Source: NORP240 sp942492445 (GTDB taxonomy: Bacteria; Pseudomonadota; Gammaproteobacteria; Pseudomonadales; Pseudohongiellaceae). From it: a DNA stretch of 39,041 nucleotides. Positions 7,947 to 19,441 of the stretch are shown here, in pieces. Below the pieces are notes generated by a model. It made no database searches. It worked only from the letters and a program-made list of their open reading frames with translations, and was not told the origin of the DNA. Numbering within the stretch: position 1 is the first letter of the stretch; each line of letters begins with the position of its first letter. The stretch lies in the NCBI GenBank assembly GCA_942492445.1, contig CALOEW010000028.1, positions 1 through 39,041 on the forward strand, given 5' to 3'. Position numbers and translations under genes: made by a program.

Positions 7947-9764
7947 ATGCAAGGACCTGAGGCACCGCCAGCAGCGGAAGTCATCAGACTCATACGCATC
8001 AAGGTCGCCCGCAATCCGGGCGACCTTGATGCAGGTCTGATGCTTGGCTCGGCACTCTACAAGTCAGGTGATCCCGCTGGTTCTGCTTCAGCACTGAAAC
8101 TGGTGCTCAGGCAGCATCCCGGCCACTACCAGGGGCTGATGCTGCTGGCCCGGGCCGAGGCTCGTTCCGGTAATCTCGCTGCCGCATTCGGAACACTTGG
8201 GCGCGCCCGGCAGGTGGATCCTGTCAACTCCCAGGCCTGGCAGGTGGCCGCGGCACTGGCTGCCGATCAGAGGGACTGGACCTGTCTGTTGCAGATTTCC
8301 CGCGGCTGGACCCTGCAGCACCCTGACTCCGTCGACGCCTGGCAGGCCCTGTCCCGCGCCCACTTTGAAGAATCACGTTTCAGAGAAGCAATCGCCGCGT
8401 TTACCCGGGTTCTCGAACTCCAACCCGATAACGCAGCCCAGCTGATCGCCGCAGCGCGGTTGGCCATTGCGGCGCAATGCTATGAGCAGGCCCGCCAGCA
8501 TCTCGATGCGGCGCAGACACTGGCACCGGCCGCGGCTGAACTCCTTTACACACAGGGTCGCCTGCATCACATGACTGGCGAACTTGCCACCGCTGAAGAC
8601 TGCTATCGTCGCGCCATCGCCGCACGGCCGGGGTATGTAACTGCCTATGTTGAACTGGGCACCCTTTGTGAAGGGAGGCTGGCCGACAGGGAACTCCAGG
8701 CTGTCACTCAACTGTTCGAAGACACCGCAGTGCACCCCGAGTACCGGGTTATGCTCGGATTTACCCTGGGCGATGCACTTGACCGTCGGAATGAATACAC
8801 ACAGGCGTTCGCGGCCTGGGACGAAGCCAACCAGATCAACCGGCGAATCTCGGAGCAGGAAGGTATCGTGTATCACCCGGAACTGGTTGAATCTGAGCTG
8901 GAACTGCTGGCCGGGCTTTTTTCCGGACCGGTGGGCCCGGATACCGGTCCTCGACCAGCTGATACACCGATACCTGTTTTTGTGGTTGGTATGCCGCGTT
9001 CCGGCACTACTCTGATCGAATCAATTCTGGCTTCCCATTCGGAAGTGTACGGCGCCGGAGAGCTTCCAACCCTGTACGATATTCATGAAGAACTGACGGG
9101 CCTGGCGCGGGATCAGGGAATCGAAGCAGCCCGTGAATTGCTGTACAGCGAAACAGCCTCCTGGAGGGAACGCTATTTTTCGGCATTGCCGCCGATCGGT
9201 GATGCCACCAGAGTGGTGGATAAACAGCCCCTGAATTACCGTTCGATCGGCTTGATCCGCCTGCTGTTTCCGGATTCACCCATAATCTGCACGCAACGTT
9301 CACCGATGGATGTGGGTCTTTCTGTCTTCCGACACAAATTTTCCAAGAACTGGCCCTGTGCCCACAGCCTTGGAGACATCGGACATTTCTACGGCGTTCA
9401 TGCCCGCCTGGTCGAACTCTGGAAAAGTCGCTACCCGGGTGCTATACACATCGTTGACCATTCTGATCTGATAAAGGATCCACAGGCTGAAATCCGTCGT
9501 GTGTTAGCGTTTGCAAAACTGACTGAACAGCCAGAGTGCTTTACCCCCCATAAAACCAAAAGGCCTGTTGCCACGTTCAGTTCGGTACAGGTGCGCCAGC
9601 CGCTTTCCACCGCCTACAGCGGGCAGGCTCGGCATTATGAATTACAACTGGCTCCACTGCGCAGAGCGCTGGAAAGGGCTGGTATAGAGCGAAACCTCCT
9701 GATTGATCAAGGCATCATCTGCCTCTCTGCGGGAGTTCCCGGTACCGCGCGAAGTCGCAGATAA
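7947..9764 (+). CDS. TPR-repeat sulfotransferase
   Basis: 605 residues. TPR-type helical repeats fill about residues 10-300 (for example EAIAAFTRVLELQPDN and ATAEDCYRRAIAARPGY). They are followed by a PAPS-dependent sulfotransferase domain with the 5'-phosphosulfate loop FVVGMPRSGTTLIES (about 345-359), a GAGE motif, and the 3'-phosphate site TQRSPMDVGLSVFRHKF. No signal peptide, so probably cytoplasmic. It presumably transfers sulfate from PAPS to a peptide, glycan or small-molecule hydroxyl; the substrate is unknown. It begins 33 bases after the receptor stop, so the two are likely cotranscribed, although a TATAAT at 7925-7930 could mark a promoter of its own. A second, shorter homologue lies at 30116. 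Confidence 0.88.
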   Translation: MQGPEAPPAAEVIRLIRIKVARNPGDLDAGLMLGSALYKSGDPAGSASALKLVLRQHPGHYQGLMLLARAEARSGNLAAAFGTLGRARQVDPVNSQAWQVAAALAADQRDWTCLLQISRGWTLQHPDSVDAWQALSRAHFEESRFREAIAAFTRVLELQPDNAAQLIAAARLAIAAQCYEQARQHLDAAQTLAPAAAELLYTQGRLHHMTGELATAEDCYRRAIAARPGYVTAYVELGTLCEGRLADRELQAVTQLFEDTAVHPEYRVMLGFTLGDALDRRNEYTQAFAAWDEANQINRRISEQEGIVYHPELVESELELLAGLFSGPVGPDTGPRPADTPIPVFVVGMPRSGTTLIESILASHSEVYGAGELPTLYDIHEELTGLARDQGIEAARELLYSETASWRERYFSALPPIGDATRVVDKQPLNYRSIGLIRLLFPDSPIICTQRSPMDVGLSVFRHKFSKNWPCAHSLGDIGHFYGVHARLVELWKSRYPGAIHIVDHSDLIKDPQAEIRRVLAFAKLTEQPECFTPHKTKRPVATFSSVQVRQPLSTAYSGQARHYELQLAPLRRALERAGIERNLLIDQGIICLSAGVPGTARSRR

Positions 9765-10054
9765 CTGACAACCCTATTGGTATTTCTGATTGCTGTCCCA
9801 CAACATCATGACCGGAAAGCTTTCAGTGGCCTGAATTCGGGTGCTTCCAGCATTCATAATCCCTGTAAGACATGGACGTGAGTTTGTTACACGACCAACT
9901 ATAAAATGGCGTGCGATAAATTTTCCGGGATCGCACCGCTCTAAGCCACGAAAAACAGACTCCCCTCAAACCTCTGGGAACAAAATTCACGCTACCTGAT
10001 TTTTCAAATCAATGTAGGGCAGCAGTGGGTATTTCGTAAAAATATAGGACAGCA

Positions 10055-10603
10055 ATGATGAAGAGTATGAATCTGCTCCGTACGATCACGGTTTTTCTAT
10101 GTGTTCTGACCTATCCCCTTTCCACAGGTGCCCAGCCTCCGCTCACGGGCACCCGCCTTAACTCGGCAGGAACTGCCAGCCCACGAACGACAATTCAGTT
10201 TGAGGAACCCGGTGAGGTGACAACAATTCGAAACCTGCTTTCTCAGGACAGACCTGAGGAGGCTCTTGAGCTGGCACTGCTGTACGCGGAGCGGACAGAG
10301 CGGGCCGGGATGGATACCCACAACCGCTATTTCGCCCACAATTCCCTGTGTGTCGTTTACACTTATATCCGGGAATTGAGCAAAGCTGAAGCGGAATGCA
10401 CCGAGGCCGTTGAGATCCTGCCGGGCCAGTGGTCGGGCTGGAATAACCGGGGAACCGCCCGCTATCTGGCCGGTGACATGGTCGGAGCCCAACGGGACTA
10501 TCTGCGAGCGCTCGAAGAAGCCGGTGACAGGCAGGGTGTTGTGGATCTGCTACGCCACAACCTGTCTCTGCTTGATGTGCCGGCACCGCTCCTTGAACCT
10601 TGA
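10055..10603 (+). CDS. small exported TPR protein
   Basis: 182 residues beginning with a Sec signal peptide (about residues 1-26, ending STGA-QPP). Two or three TPR-like helical hairpins follow (about 60-170), including the typical GWNNRGTARYLAGDMVGAQRD pattern in shortened form. AGGA lies 6 bases upstream of the ATG. It probably sits in the periplasm as a small scaffold; its partner is unknown. It follows the sulfotransferase by 290 bases, too far to assume one operon. I do not recognise a named family. Confidence 0.75.
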   Translation: MMKSMNLLRTITVFLCVLTYPLSTGAQPPLTGTRLNSAGTASPRTTIQFEEPGEVTTIRNLLSQDRPEEALELALLYAERTERAGMDTHNRYFAHNSLCVVYTYIRELSKAEAECTEAVEILPGQWSGWNNRGTARYLAGDMVGAQRDYLRALEEAGDRQGVVDLLRHNLSLLDVPAPLLEP

Positions 10604-11090
10604 AAAGTACGCCTGAGCTGTGAGCGTTCCCCGCTCCGTCTGTTTCAAAAAATCAGCGATCTATGAGCCAACTACTTCCGCTGTTGAGCCACGCGGCAGT
10701 CATTGTCGACGATTTTCCGGGCAAAGACGCTTTAGGGAACCTCTGATTAAGTCCCTCAATGCTCTGCGGGAGTCTGTCGGGTGTAGCTGTGAGGCGCCGT
10801 GCGCCGGGAATGGTCACTTCCAACATTTCTATCCACCAGAAATAGGCTGGCTGCAATACCGTTACTCAATCCAGCCTGAAAAAAGCATATTGGTGGTTTT
10901 CCCCAGTTATTCACCCCACCACACGGACCTTCATGAAAGCAAGGACTTCGGGCAATTTACTCTGTGAATCTGCAGCTTGAATTCAAAAAGTCGACCGGTG
11001 CCGACAGGGAAAGTCCCCGGAGTGCTTTCTCTCAGAACGTGTAAGTTCTTTGACTCCCGGTTAACCGCCAATCCGACAGCAGAATGCGCG
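10604..11090. other. convergent intergenic region with a repeat copy
   Basis: About 490 bases between the plus-strand TPR gene and the 3' end of a minus-strand gene. It contains one copy of the dispersed repeat (10731 onward). I see no credible gene. An inverted repeat AGGCTGG ... CCAGCCT (about 10845-10880) is followed by GAAAAAA on the plus strand, not by a T run, so it is not a standard terminator for the TPR gene. Confidence 0.5.
10731..10815. repeat. dispersed palindromic repeat copy
   Basis: Begins TTTAGGGAACCTCTGATTAA and continues GTCCCTCAATGCTCTGCGGG, AGTCTGTCGG, then a GGCGCCGTGCGCCGGGAATGG block matching the longer copies at 4211 and 34919. The left end equals the arm of the perfect hairpin at 14947. 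No matching right-hand end is obvious here, so it may be truncated. Confidence 0.7.
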
Positions 11091-13564
<2,474 letters not shown>

Positions 13565-13603
13565 GTCGATCTCTGCCTGGGCTGGATAGTGAATCTTGTG
13601 GGT

Positions 13604-14920
13604 TCAGGTGGACTCGGCGCCCTTTTGCACTGCCTTCCCTGTGAACAACACAATGCCAAAATAGAGAGTCATCACCATAAACTGTGCCAGCAACAGCAAG
13701 CGGTCCGCCGGAAACATCGTGGAGGCGTACAACTGACCGAGGTTGGCACCGTCCCCATAGACTGCAAGCAGCAGGGACGGAGCCGCACCGGGATCCTGCA
13801 GCGCCCCGTACACATCATCGGGAATCGGAAAAAAAACTCGGAATGCCAGCCCCTGCGCCACTATCAGGGGCACAAAGAATAACACTTTTAGCAGTCCACC
13901 AGAATCACTCCAGGACAGGGATGCCAATACTTTGCCAAATACCACCAGTACCGCCGGATAGGCCCAGAATACCAGCCTGTCAGTGTGAAACCCTGCCACC
14001 GCTGCCAACACTGCCATGCCCCCCAGGAAAAGTGTGACATCCTGGTTTGCTGCGAGAAAGCGCAGCAGCTGTCGGTTCAGGCCCAGCAACACGATGGCAG
14101 GGATCATCCCGAACGCGGTGAACCATGCCAGCGGATAGATAGACTCCTGTTGCAACAGTTGCTTTACCACTCCCAGGGCCTGCACGTGATATTGATAGTC
14201 ACCGGTAGATTCCACCACCGAATTAGCCATCGAAATCCCGGCAAGGGCCGCCAGAATCGGAACGCCGGCCAGGCCGAGCGCTTTCATCGAATGCAGGCGG
14301 ATAAAGGGGAAGCTGCCCTGCAGCCTGGCACACTGGCAGAAACTGACAACCAGCACGGCCGAGATCACCAACTCCCGAAACAGCACGCCGGCAAATCCTG
14401 TGACCGCCAGCAACAGGGCCATCCCCGGGTTCAGGTTTGAAGTTCTGCGGTTGAGCAGCAGCAACAATGTCATGAAAAACAGTGCCGGAGGATCAGTATA
14501 GGCGGGCAGGAAATGAGCGAAACGGAATGGCGAATTAGGATTGGTCACAAACAGGAGCAACAACACCAGCACCAGTGCCTCGTTGTGCAGAAACTCTTTC
14601 AAATAGAGCCGCAGCAGAAGCAGACCGGCAACGGCAAAAGCCAGGTTCAGTACTGTAAACCCGGTCATCAGATTGTCAGGAAAAAGCGTGCCCACCAGCC
14701 AGGGTAATGCCACCCGTGAGGCGAACGGGCGCAGTTCCGCCACGGGCTGCCCGTCAGCAACCTGCTGTGCCATATGGAAATAGGACTGCGAATCGTAGGG
14801 ATGCCCGTCGCCATAGGAGATACGGGGCTGGGTCAACGCGTAGAACAGCAGCAATGCCGGAACCGCCAGCAGCAGGCCCTTCGCGACTGTCTCCGGCGCG
14901 CACCACTTTTGGTCGAACAT
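13604..14920 (-). CDS. polytopic membrane protein, glycosyltransferase-C-like
   Basis: 438 residues with about eleven or twelve hydrophobic helices across its length. The first extracytoplasmic loop contains an acidic motif (GDGHPYDSQSYFHMAQ) followed by an R-containing helix start (RPFASRVALPWLVG). That arrangement is common in GT-C enzymes, which use polyprenyl-phosphate sugars and keep a catalytic Asp in loop one. I take the ATG at 14920 as start: AGGG lies just upstream, and any longer reading runs through the hairpin repeat at 14947-15006. It probably forms an operon with the downstream synthase-like gene. Substrate unknown; a plain membrane protein of unknown function is equally possible. 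Confidence 0.72.
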   Translation of the reverse strand: MFDQKWCAPETVAKGLLLAVPALLLFYALTQPRISYGDGHPYDSQSYFHMAQQVADGQPVAELRPFASRVALPWLVGTLFPDNLMTGFTVLNLAFAVAGLLLLRLYLKEFLHNEALVLVLLLLFVTNPNSPFRFAHFLPAYTDPPALFFMTLLLLLNRRTSNLNPGMALLLAVTGFAGVLFRELVISAVLVVSFCQCARLQGSFPFIRLHSMKALGLAGVPILAALAGISMANSVVESTGDYQYHVQALGVVKQLLQQESIYPLAWFTAFGMIPAIVLLGLNRQLLRFLAANQDVTLFLGGMAVLAAVAGFHTDRLVFWAYPAVLVVFGKVLASLSWSDSGGLLKVLFFVPLIVAQGLAFRVFFPIPDDVYGALQDPGAAPSLLLAVYGDGANLGQLYASTMFPADRLLLLAQFMVMTLYFGIVLFTGKAVQKGAEST

Positions 14921-14946
14921 GGGTTTCCCTGGAATACCTGTTGCAA

Positions 14947-15006
14947 CTGGGGAACCTCTGATTAAGTCCCACAGAGCGTTGTGGGACTTAATCAGAGGTT
15001 CCCTAG
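14947..15006. repeat. near-perfect 60-bp palindrome of the dispersed repeat family
   Basis: Left arm 14947-14973 and right arm 14980-15006 pair at 26 of 27 positions (the exception is G-T at 14949/15004) around a 6-base loop. The arm contains GGAACCTCTGATTAAGTCCC. It lies between divergent genes, 27 bases upstream of the membrane protein start. It looks like the two ends of the longer repeat joined directly. As RNA on either strand it would fold into a strong stem. Confidence 0.9.
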
Positions 15007-15188
15007 CCCGGATTGTGGCGGAGTTGCCAGGGCAGCGCAACTTGCGCCGGGCTGAAAAACGCTTGTTTTTGACCGACGAAGTGACTACCCTGAATCCGTA
15101 GTACCGAGCGTGGCGCTCGCGGGTCGGAAACAGACCCGTAGACAGGGCCCTGCGGTAACCTGAAAACCGGATACTCTCGTTCAAGAGT

Positions 15189-15569
15189 ATGAAAAAAACA
15201 TCGCGCCAACTCAGCCTGCTCCTTGTTCTGGTGCTGCTGACCAGCAGCAGTCAGGCGCTGGAGATCCTGGTCCACGACCTGCACGGTCATGGTGAGTACC
15301 AGTTCGTAGTCCCGGATCCCCACGACGTGTCCTCCGGCCCCCATGCTATTTCCGGTCACGGCTCTGACAGCGCTGATTCCGGCGTGGAGCCAGCCGCAGG
15401 CGGTCACAATGACTGCCTGTGTTCCGAAATCTGCTGCCTGAGTACAGTCGTATTCAGTCTAACAGGTGGCAGCTATCCTCATCCTGTCGTCGAGTCGTTC
15501 ACCAGTCGGCTTTCCGGAAAATACCAGTCAGTCCTGCTGGACCTGCTGCTGCCGCCACCCAATCGCTGA
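15189..15569 (+). CDS. small exported Cys/His-rich protein upstream of multicopper oxidase
   Basis: 126 residues with a Sec signal peptide (about residues 1-23, ending SSQA-LE). The mature part is rich in His (about a dozen) and has a compact cysteine cluster HNDCLCSEICC near residues 93-103, suitable for metal binding. It lies 48 bases upstream of the multicopper oxidase and is probably cotranscribed. Similar small Cys/His proteins precede copper-resistance genes elsewhere, so a copper-sensing or chaperone role is a fair guess. I do not recognise a named family. Confidence 0.72.
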   Translation: MKKTSRQLSLLLVLVLLTSSSQALEILVHDLHGHGEYQFVVPDPHDVSSGPHAISGHGSDSADSGVEPAAGGHNDCLCSEICCLSTVVFSLTGGSYPHPVVESFTSRLSGKYQSVLLDLLLPPPNR

Positions 15570-15617
15570 CCCGTCTCCGCTGTTTCCCGTTTCATCAGAC
15601 GTTACCGGAGAGGACCT

Positions 15618-17891
15618 GTGTTCAAGCGTATCCTGGTACTTTTTCTGCTTTACCCCGTTGTCACTTTCAGTGCCACGGTCAACTATGAATTCGATATCGA
15701 TCGCGTTCTTGTGAACATTACCGGCAGCCCGGTCGAGGCACTTGCCATCGACGGGCAGATCCCTGCTCCCACTATCAGGGCGGCGGTGGGCGACATTCTG
15801 CGTGTGACATTTCACAACCATCTGGACGTACCCACCTCGGTGCACTGGCATGGCATCCTGCTTCCCGCCGACCAGGACGGAGTCCCTTACCTGAATACGC
15901 AGCCCGTTGCACCGGGCAAGTCTCACACTTTTGAATTTCCGATCCTGCACGATGGAACCTACTGGTACCATTCCCACACCGACCTGCAGATACAGCGCGG
16001 CCTTTATGGCGCTGTAGTGCTGACAGATGGGGATCGCACGCTGGCCGAGGACCGTGTGCACGAGGAGGTGGTGGTATTGTCGGACTGGACTGACGAAAAC
16101 CCGGATAAAGTCATGGAAAACCTGAAAAAGGCTGACGACTACTACGCCTGGAAAAAAGGCAAGGTGCAATCCTGGAATCACGTTATTGCCAACGGTGGCA
16201 GCGCCATTGGTATCCGTCTCGGCAATGCCTTGACGCGCATGGGGACCATGGATCTGACGGATGTCGGTTACGATGCTTTTCTGATGAACGGCAGCCGGGA
16301 ATCCAGTTTGCCACTGGCTGACCAGGAAGAGGGGCAGATCAAGGTGAGGCTGGTGAACGGTGCAACGTCCAGTTACTTCGATGTGGAATACGCCGGCGGT
16401 CCGATGACGGTTGTTGCCGCGGATGGTCAGGAAGTGCAGCCGCTACGAGTGAAGCGACTGCGTATCGCTACCGCGGAAACCTATGATTTACTGGTGCCCG
16501 TAACCGCGGGCCGGGCCTTCGAACTGCGTGCCACGTCCTTTGACGGAACCGGGTACAGCAGTCTGTTTGTCGGCGACGGTGTTCGAGTACAGGCTGCGGA
16601 CGTTGCGCCGCCAAACCTCTACCTGATGGACCACATGGGCCCCGGTATGGATATGGATATGGATATGAACAACGGGGACCATGGGACATCCGGCGGCAAC
16701 GGGCATGGCAGTAGCGGGAGTCATGGCAGTCACGAAGAAACCACAGAACCAGTACCGGCGACACAGGAGAACCACAGGGGCCATCTGGAATCAGCCGAAA
16801 AAGCAGCGGATGTCGTCGATCAGCACTCCATGGATGTAAATGAAACTGCCGCCTCATACCCCGCAGGGCAGCAGGATCACGGCGACCCTGGTGTTCACAC
16901 TGGATCGGCACACCAGGAACACGGCATGGCCCCGGAGGGCGATGACCAGGTGATAGCGCACATGACTGATTACCGCTACCTGGTCGCCAGGAAATCGACT
17001 TTACTCCCTGCAGATCAGCAGTGGCGGGAGATAAACCTCAGCCTGACAGGCAATATGGAACGTTACGTATGGAGTTTTAATGGCAAGACAATCAGAGAGG
17101 AGCCTCAGGTCCTGATCCAGGCCGGTGAAAATGTGCGTTTCCACCTAACCAACGACACCATGATGCACCATCCACTGCACCTGCACGGTCATTTTTTCCG
17201 GGTTATCAACGGACAGGGAGAGCGAAGCCCTCTCAAACACACCGTCAATGTCCCGCCAATGGGACATGTGATTATCGAATTCGACGCCAGTGAGGACGCC
17301 GACTGGTTGTTCCACTGCCATAACCAGTACCACATGAAAAGCGGCATGAACCGGGTGATCAGTTACCAGCAATCAAGCACTCTCGATCGGGAGATGGAAG
17401 CCCTGGTGGTTCCCTCGACCCGCTGGTTTCGAATCAACGAATTCCACGTGTTGTCCTCCTTTGCGGACTATGAGTTCAGTGTGTCCGACGAACGCCATGG
17501 GTTTGACCTGGAGTTGGATGCCGACCTGGAAGACACGCTGGAACTGCACCTGTTCTACAATTATTACTTCAACCGGTTTGTCTCCGCCTTTGGCGGCCTG
17601 GAGCGGAGGGAGCACCATCACGGTAAAAATCATGACCTGCCGGTGGCCGGTCTCAGCATCCTGCTGCCCTTGATGATCGATAGCGAATGGCGTGTCGACG
17701 ATCATGGAGAATTCCGCCTGGAATTACAGTCGGAATTGCGATTCACCCGCCGTTTCAGTTTCGACTGGCGCTGGAATTCCGACGACGAACACCGTTATGG
17801 TTTCAATTTCCGTATCAGCAACAGGTTTTCGATAACAGCCCATACTGACACGGAGTACGGGGAAGGCATCGGTCTGAAATATTTTTTCTAG
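15618..17891 (+). CDS. multicopper oxidase with C-terminal beta-barrel-like extension
   Basis: 757 residues. A GTG start follows GGAGAGGA, and the signal peptide (about 1-19) is of Sec type, not the Tat type usual for CopA. Copper ligands are all present: HWHG (76-79), YHSH (117-120), HHPLHLHGHFF (517-527) and HCHNQYHMKSGM (566-577). Between them lies a His/Met-rich, low-complexity segment (about 338-450, starting with a GMDMDMDM repeat) typical of CopA-type copper-resistance oxidases. Residues from about 600 to 757 are extra. They show alternating polar/hydrophobic strands and end in Phe-Phe, like an outer-membrane barrel such as CopB. The role is probably oxidation of Cu(I) and copper tolerance in the periplasm or at the outer membrane. 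The fusion is the unusual point. Confidence 0.88.
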   Translation: MFKRILVLFLLYPVVTFSATVNYEFDIDRVLVNITGSPVEALAIDGQIPAPTIRAAVGDILRVTFHNHLDVPTSVHWHGILLPADQDGVPYLNTQPVAPGKSHTFEFPILHDGTYWYHSHTDLQIQRGLYGAVVLTDGDRTLAEDRVHEEVVVLSDWTDENPDKVMENLKKADDYYAWKKGKVQSWNHVIANGGSAIGIRLGNALTRMGTMDLTDVGYDAFLMNGSRESSLPLADQEEGQIKVRLVNGATSSYFDVEYAGGPMTVVAADGQEVQPLRVKRLRIATAETYDLLVPVTAGRAFELRATSFDGTGYSSLFVGDGVRVQAADVAPPNLYLMDHMGPGMDMDMDMNNGDHGTSGGNGHGSSGSHGSHEETTEPVPATQENHRGHLESAEKAADVVDQHSMDVNETAASYPAGQQDHGDPGVHTGSAHQEHGMAPEGDDQVIAHMTDYRYLVARKSTLLPADQQWREINLSLTGNMERYVWSFNGKTIREEPQVLIQAGENVRFHLTNDTMMHHPLHLHGHFFRVINGQGERSPLKHTVNVPPMGHVIIEFDASEDADWLFHCHNQYHMKSGMNRVISYQQSSTLDREMEALVVPSTRWFRINEFHVLSSFADYEFSVSDERHGFDLELDADLEDTLELHLFYNYYFNRFVSAFGGLERREHHHGKNHDLPVAGLSILLPLMIDSEWRVDDHGEFRLELQSELRFTRRFSFDWRWNSDDEHRYGFNFRISNRFSITAHTDTEYGEGIGLKYFF

Positions 17892-17933
17892 GAAAATTGG
17901 TTCGGGAGGCGTCTACCGTGCCCCGGCGCACCT

Positions 17934-17983
17934 GAGGAACCTCTGACAATGTTCACCAGTGCGCTGCGGTGCTTTGTCGACCC
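17934..17983. repeat. dispersed repeat, partial copy
   Basis: GAGGAACCTCTGACAATG followed by CAGTGCGCTGCGGTGCTTTG and TCGACC. It aligns with the left end plus the GCTCTGCGGGAGTCTGTCGG block of other copies but is diverged. It sits directly before a full hairpin copy, so two elements lie in tandem between the oxidase and the aminotransferase. Confidence 0.6.
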
Positions 17984-17984
17984 G

Positions 17985-18038
17985 GGGACCCTCTGATGAA
18001 TTACCGCAGCGCTTTGTGGTAATTCATCAGAGGGTCCC
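17985..18038. repeat. palindromic hairpin of the dispersed repeat family
   Basis: Arms 17985-18008 and 18015-18038 pair (one G-T) around a 6-base loop; the arm contains GGGACCCTCTGATGAATTAC. It has the same outer motif as the 14947 hairpin (GGGA-CC-CTCTGAT) but a different inner arm. The two arms have changed together, which suggests conserved pairing or gene-conversion-like origin. It lies 67 bases upstream of the aminotransferase start. Confidence 0.88.
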
Positions 18039-18104
18039 TAACCAAATCTGCGCCGATGGGTTAGACTTCGGGTTGCCCAGCGACTCAGATACAGACCATG
18101 ACCA

Positions 18105-19283
18105 ATGAACACCAATAAAACCTTTCGTGCCGGACGGCACTTCCTCCAGATTCCCGGCCCCTCCAATGTCCCCGACAGCGTACTGCGCGCCATGGCGCAA
18201 CCGGTCATCGACCACCGCGGCCCCGGATTTCCGGACCTGACAGTTAGACTCCTGGAAAAATTGGGCCGCGTATTCGATTGCACAGGTCCGGTGTTGATCT
18301 ACCCGGCTTCAGGTACCGGCGGCTGGGAATGTGCGCTGCTCAACTGCCTCTCTCCGGGCGACCGGATACTGGCCTGTGAGACCGGACACTTCGCCACCCT
18401 GTGGAAAAATGTGGCGGAAAAGCTCGGCCTGGAGGTGCATTGGCTCGAAGGGGACTGGCGTCACGGGGTCGATCCCCAGCGAGTGGAAGAAGCACTTCGG
18501 CAGGATACCAATCTGCGCATCAAGGCGGTTCTGGCCGTGCATACTGAAACCTCGACCGGAGTAACCAGCCGCATTCCCGAAGTGCGGGCCGCTATAGACA
18601 ATGCGGGCCACCCGGCGCTGTTTCTTGTGGACGCAGTTTCCTCGCTGGCCTGTTCCGAATTCAGCCATGACAACTGGAGAATCGACGTGACCGTCAGCGC
18701 CTCGCAGAAAGGACTGATGTTGCCTCCGGGGCTCAGTTTCAACGCGGTCAGCGACAAGGCTCTGGAAAATGCCGGTCGCTCCTCCTCCCGTCATTCCTAC
18801 TGGCGCTGGGACACCATGCTGGACAATAACCTGCGCGGCTATTTCCCCTACACTCCCGCCACCAACCTGCTCTATGGGCTGGACGAGGCCTTGAACCTGC
18901 TCCTTGCCGAGGGCATGACTGAGGTGATTGCACGACACTCCCGCCTGGCCGAGGCCACCCGCAGGGCTGTGAGCGCCTGGGGGTTGGAAAATGTCTGCCT
19001 TGACTCAAGGGAATACTGTAATTCCACCACCGCGGTACTGATGCCCGACGGTCACGATGCTGACGCAGTTCGCAATCTGATTCTGGAGCGCTTCGACATG
19101 TCGCTGGGTACCGGGCTGGGCAGGATGAAAGGCAGGATCTTTCGAATCGGACACCTGGGTGACTTCAACGAACTGATGCTGGCGGGCACCCTCAGCGGCG
19201 TGGAAATGGGCCTGAAACTGGCGGGCGTTCCTTTTTCAAGGGGTGGCATCAACGCGGCCCTTGATTACCTGGCCGGCAGTTGA
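18105..19283 (+). CDS. class V aminotransferase, serine/alanine-glyoxylate type
   Basis: 392 residues covering a complete fold-type I PLP enzyme of class V. It opens with the family's FLQIPGPSNVPDSVLRAM and holds the PLP-lysine motif SASQKGLMLPPG (Lys202), an Asp before it (LVDAVSS, Asp176) and GTGLGRMKGRIFRIGHLGD near the end. Serine-glyoxylate, alanine-glyoxylate and aspartate-glyoxylate (BhcA-like) transaminases share these features, so the amino donor cannot be fixed. None of the other beta-hydroxyaspartate cycle genes lies next to it. The permease downstream (158-base gap) suggests a hydroxyacid or amino acid uptake-and-use pair. Ribosome-binding site weak. Confidence 0.88.
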   Translation: MNTNKTFRAGRHFLQIPGPSNVPDSVLRAMAQPVIDHRGPGFPDLTVRLLEKLGRVFDCTGPVLIYPASGTGGWECALLNCLSPGDRILACETGHFATLWKNVAEKLGLEVHWLEGDWRHGVDPQRVEEALRQDTNLRIKAVLAVHTETSTGVTSRIPEVRAAIDNAGHPALFLVDAVSSLACSEFSHDNWRIDVTVSASQKGLMLPPGLSFNAVSDKALENAGRSSSRHSYWRWDTMLDNNLRGYFPYTPATNLLYGLDEALNLLLAEGMTEVIARHSRLAEATRRAVSAWGLENVCLDSREYCNSTTAVLMPDGHDADAVRNLILERFDMSLGTGLGRMKGRIFRIGHLGDFNELMLAGTLSGVEMGLKLAGVPFSRGGINAALDYLAGS

Positions 19284-19441
19284 TCCTCATGTTAATAATG
19301 TTCCCGGAACAGCCAGCCTCGGCGGCAACCAGCCTTGTCCCATCGGCCCCCACCACGCTCCCCCGACGGCAATAATCCAGTCGCGGATGCGCCCCGGGAA
19401 CTGCCGGTTCAAAACAAAAACAACGCATATAGGACATCATC

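Noticed and set aside
18105..19283. Beta-hydroxyaspartate cycle (BhcA) assignment
   Set aside because: The enzyme family fits, but the partner genes bhcB, bhcC and bhcD are not adjacent, so only the general class is claimed.
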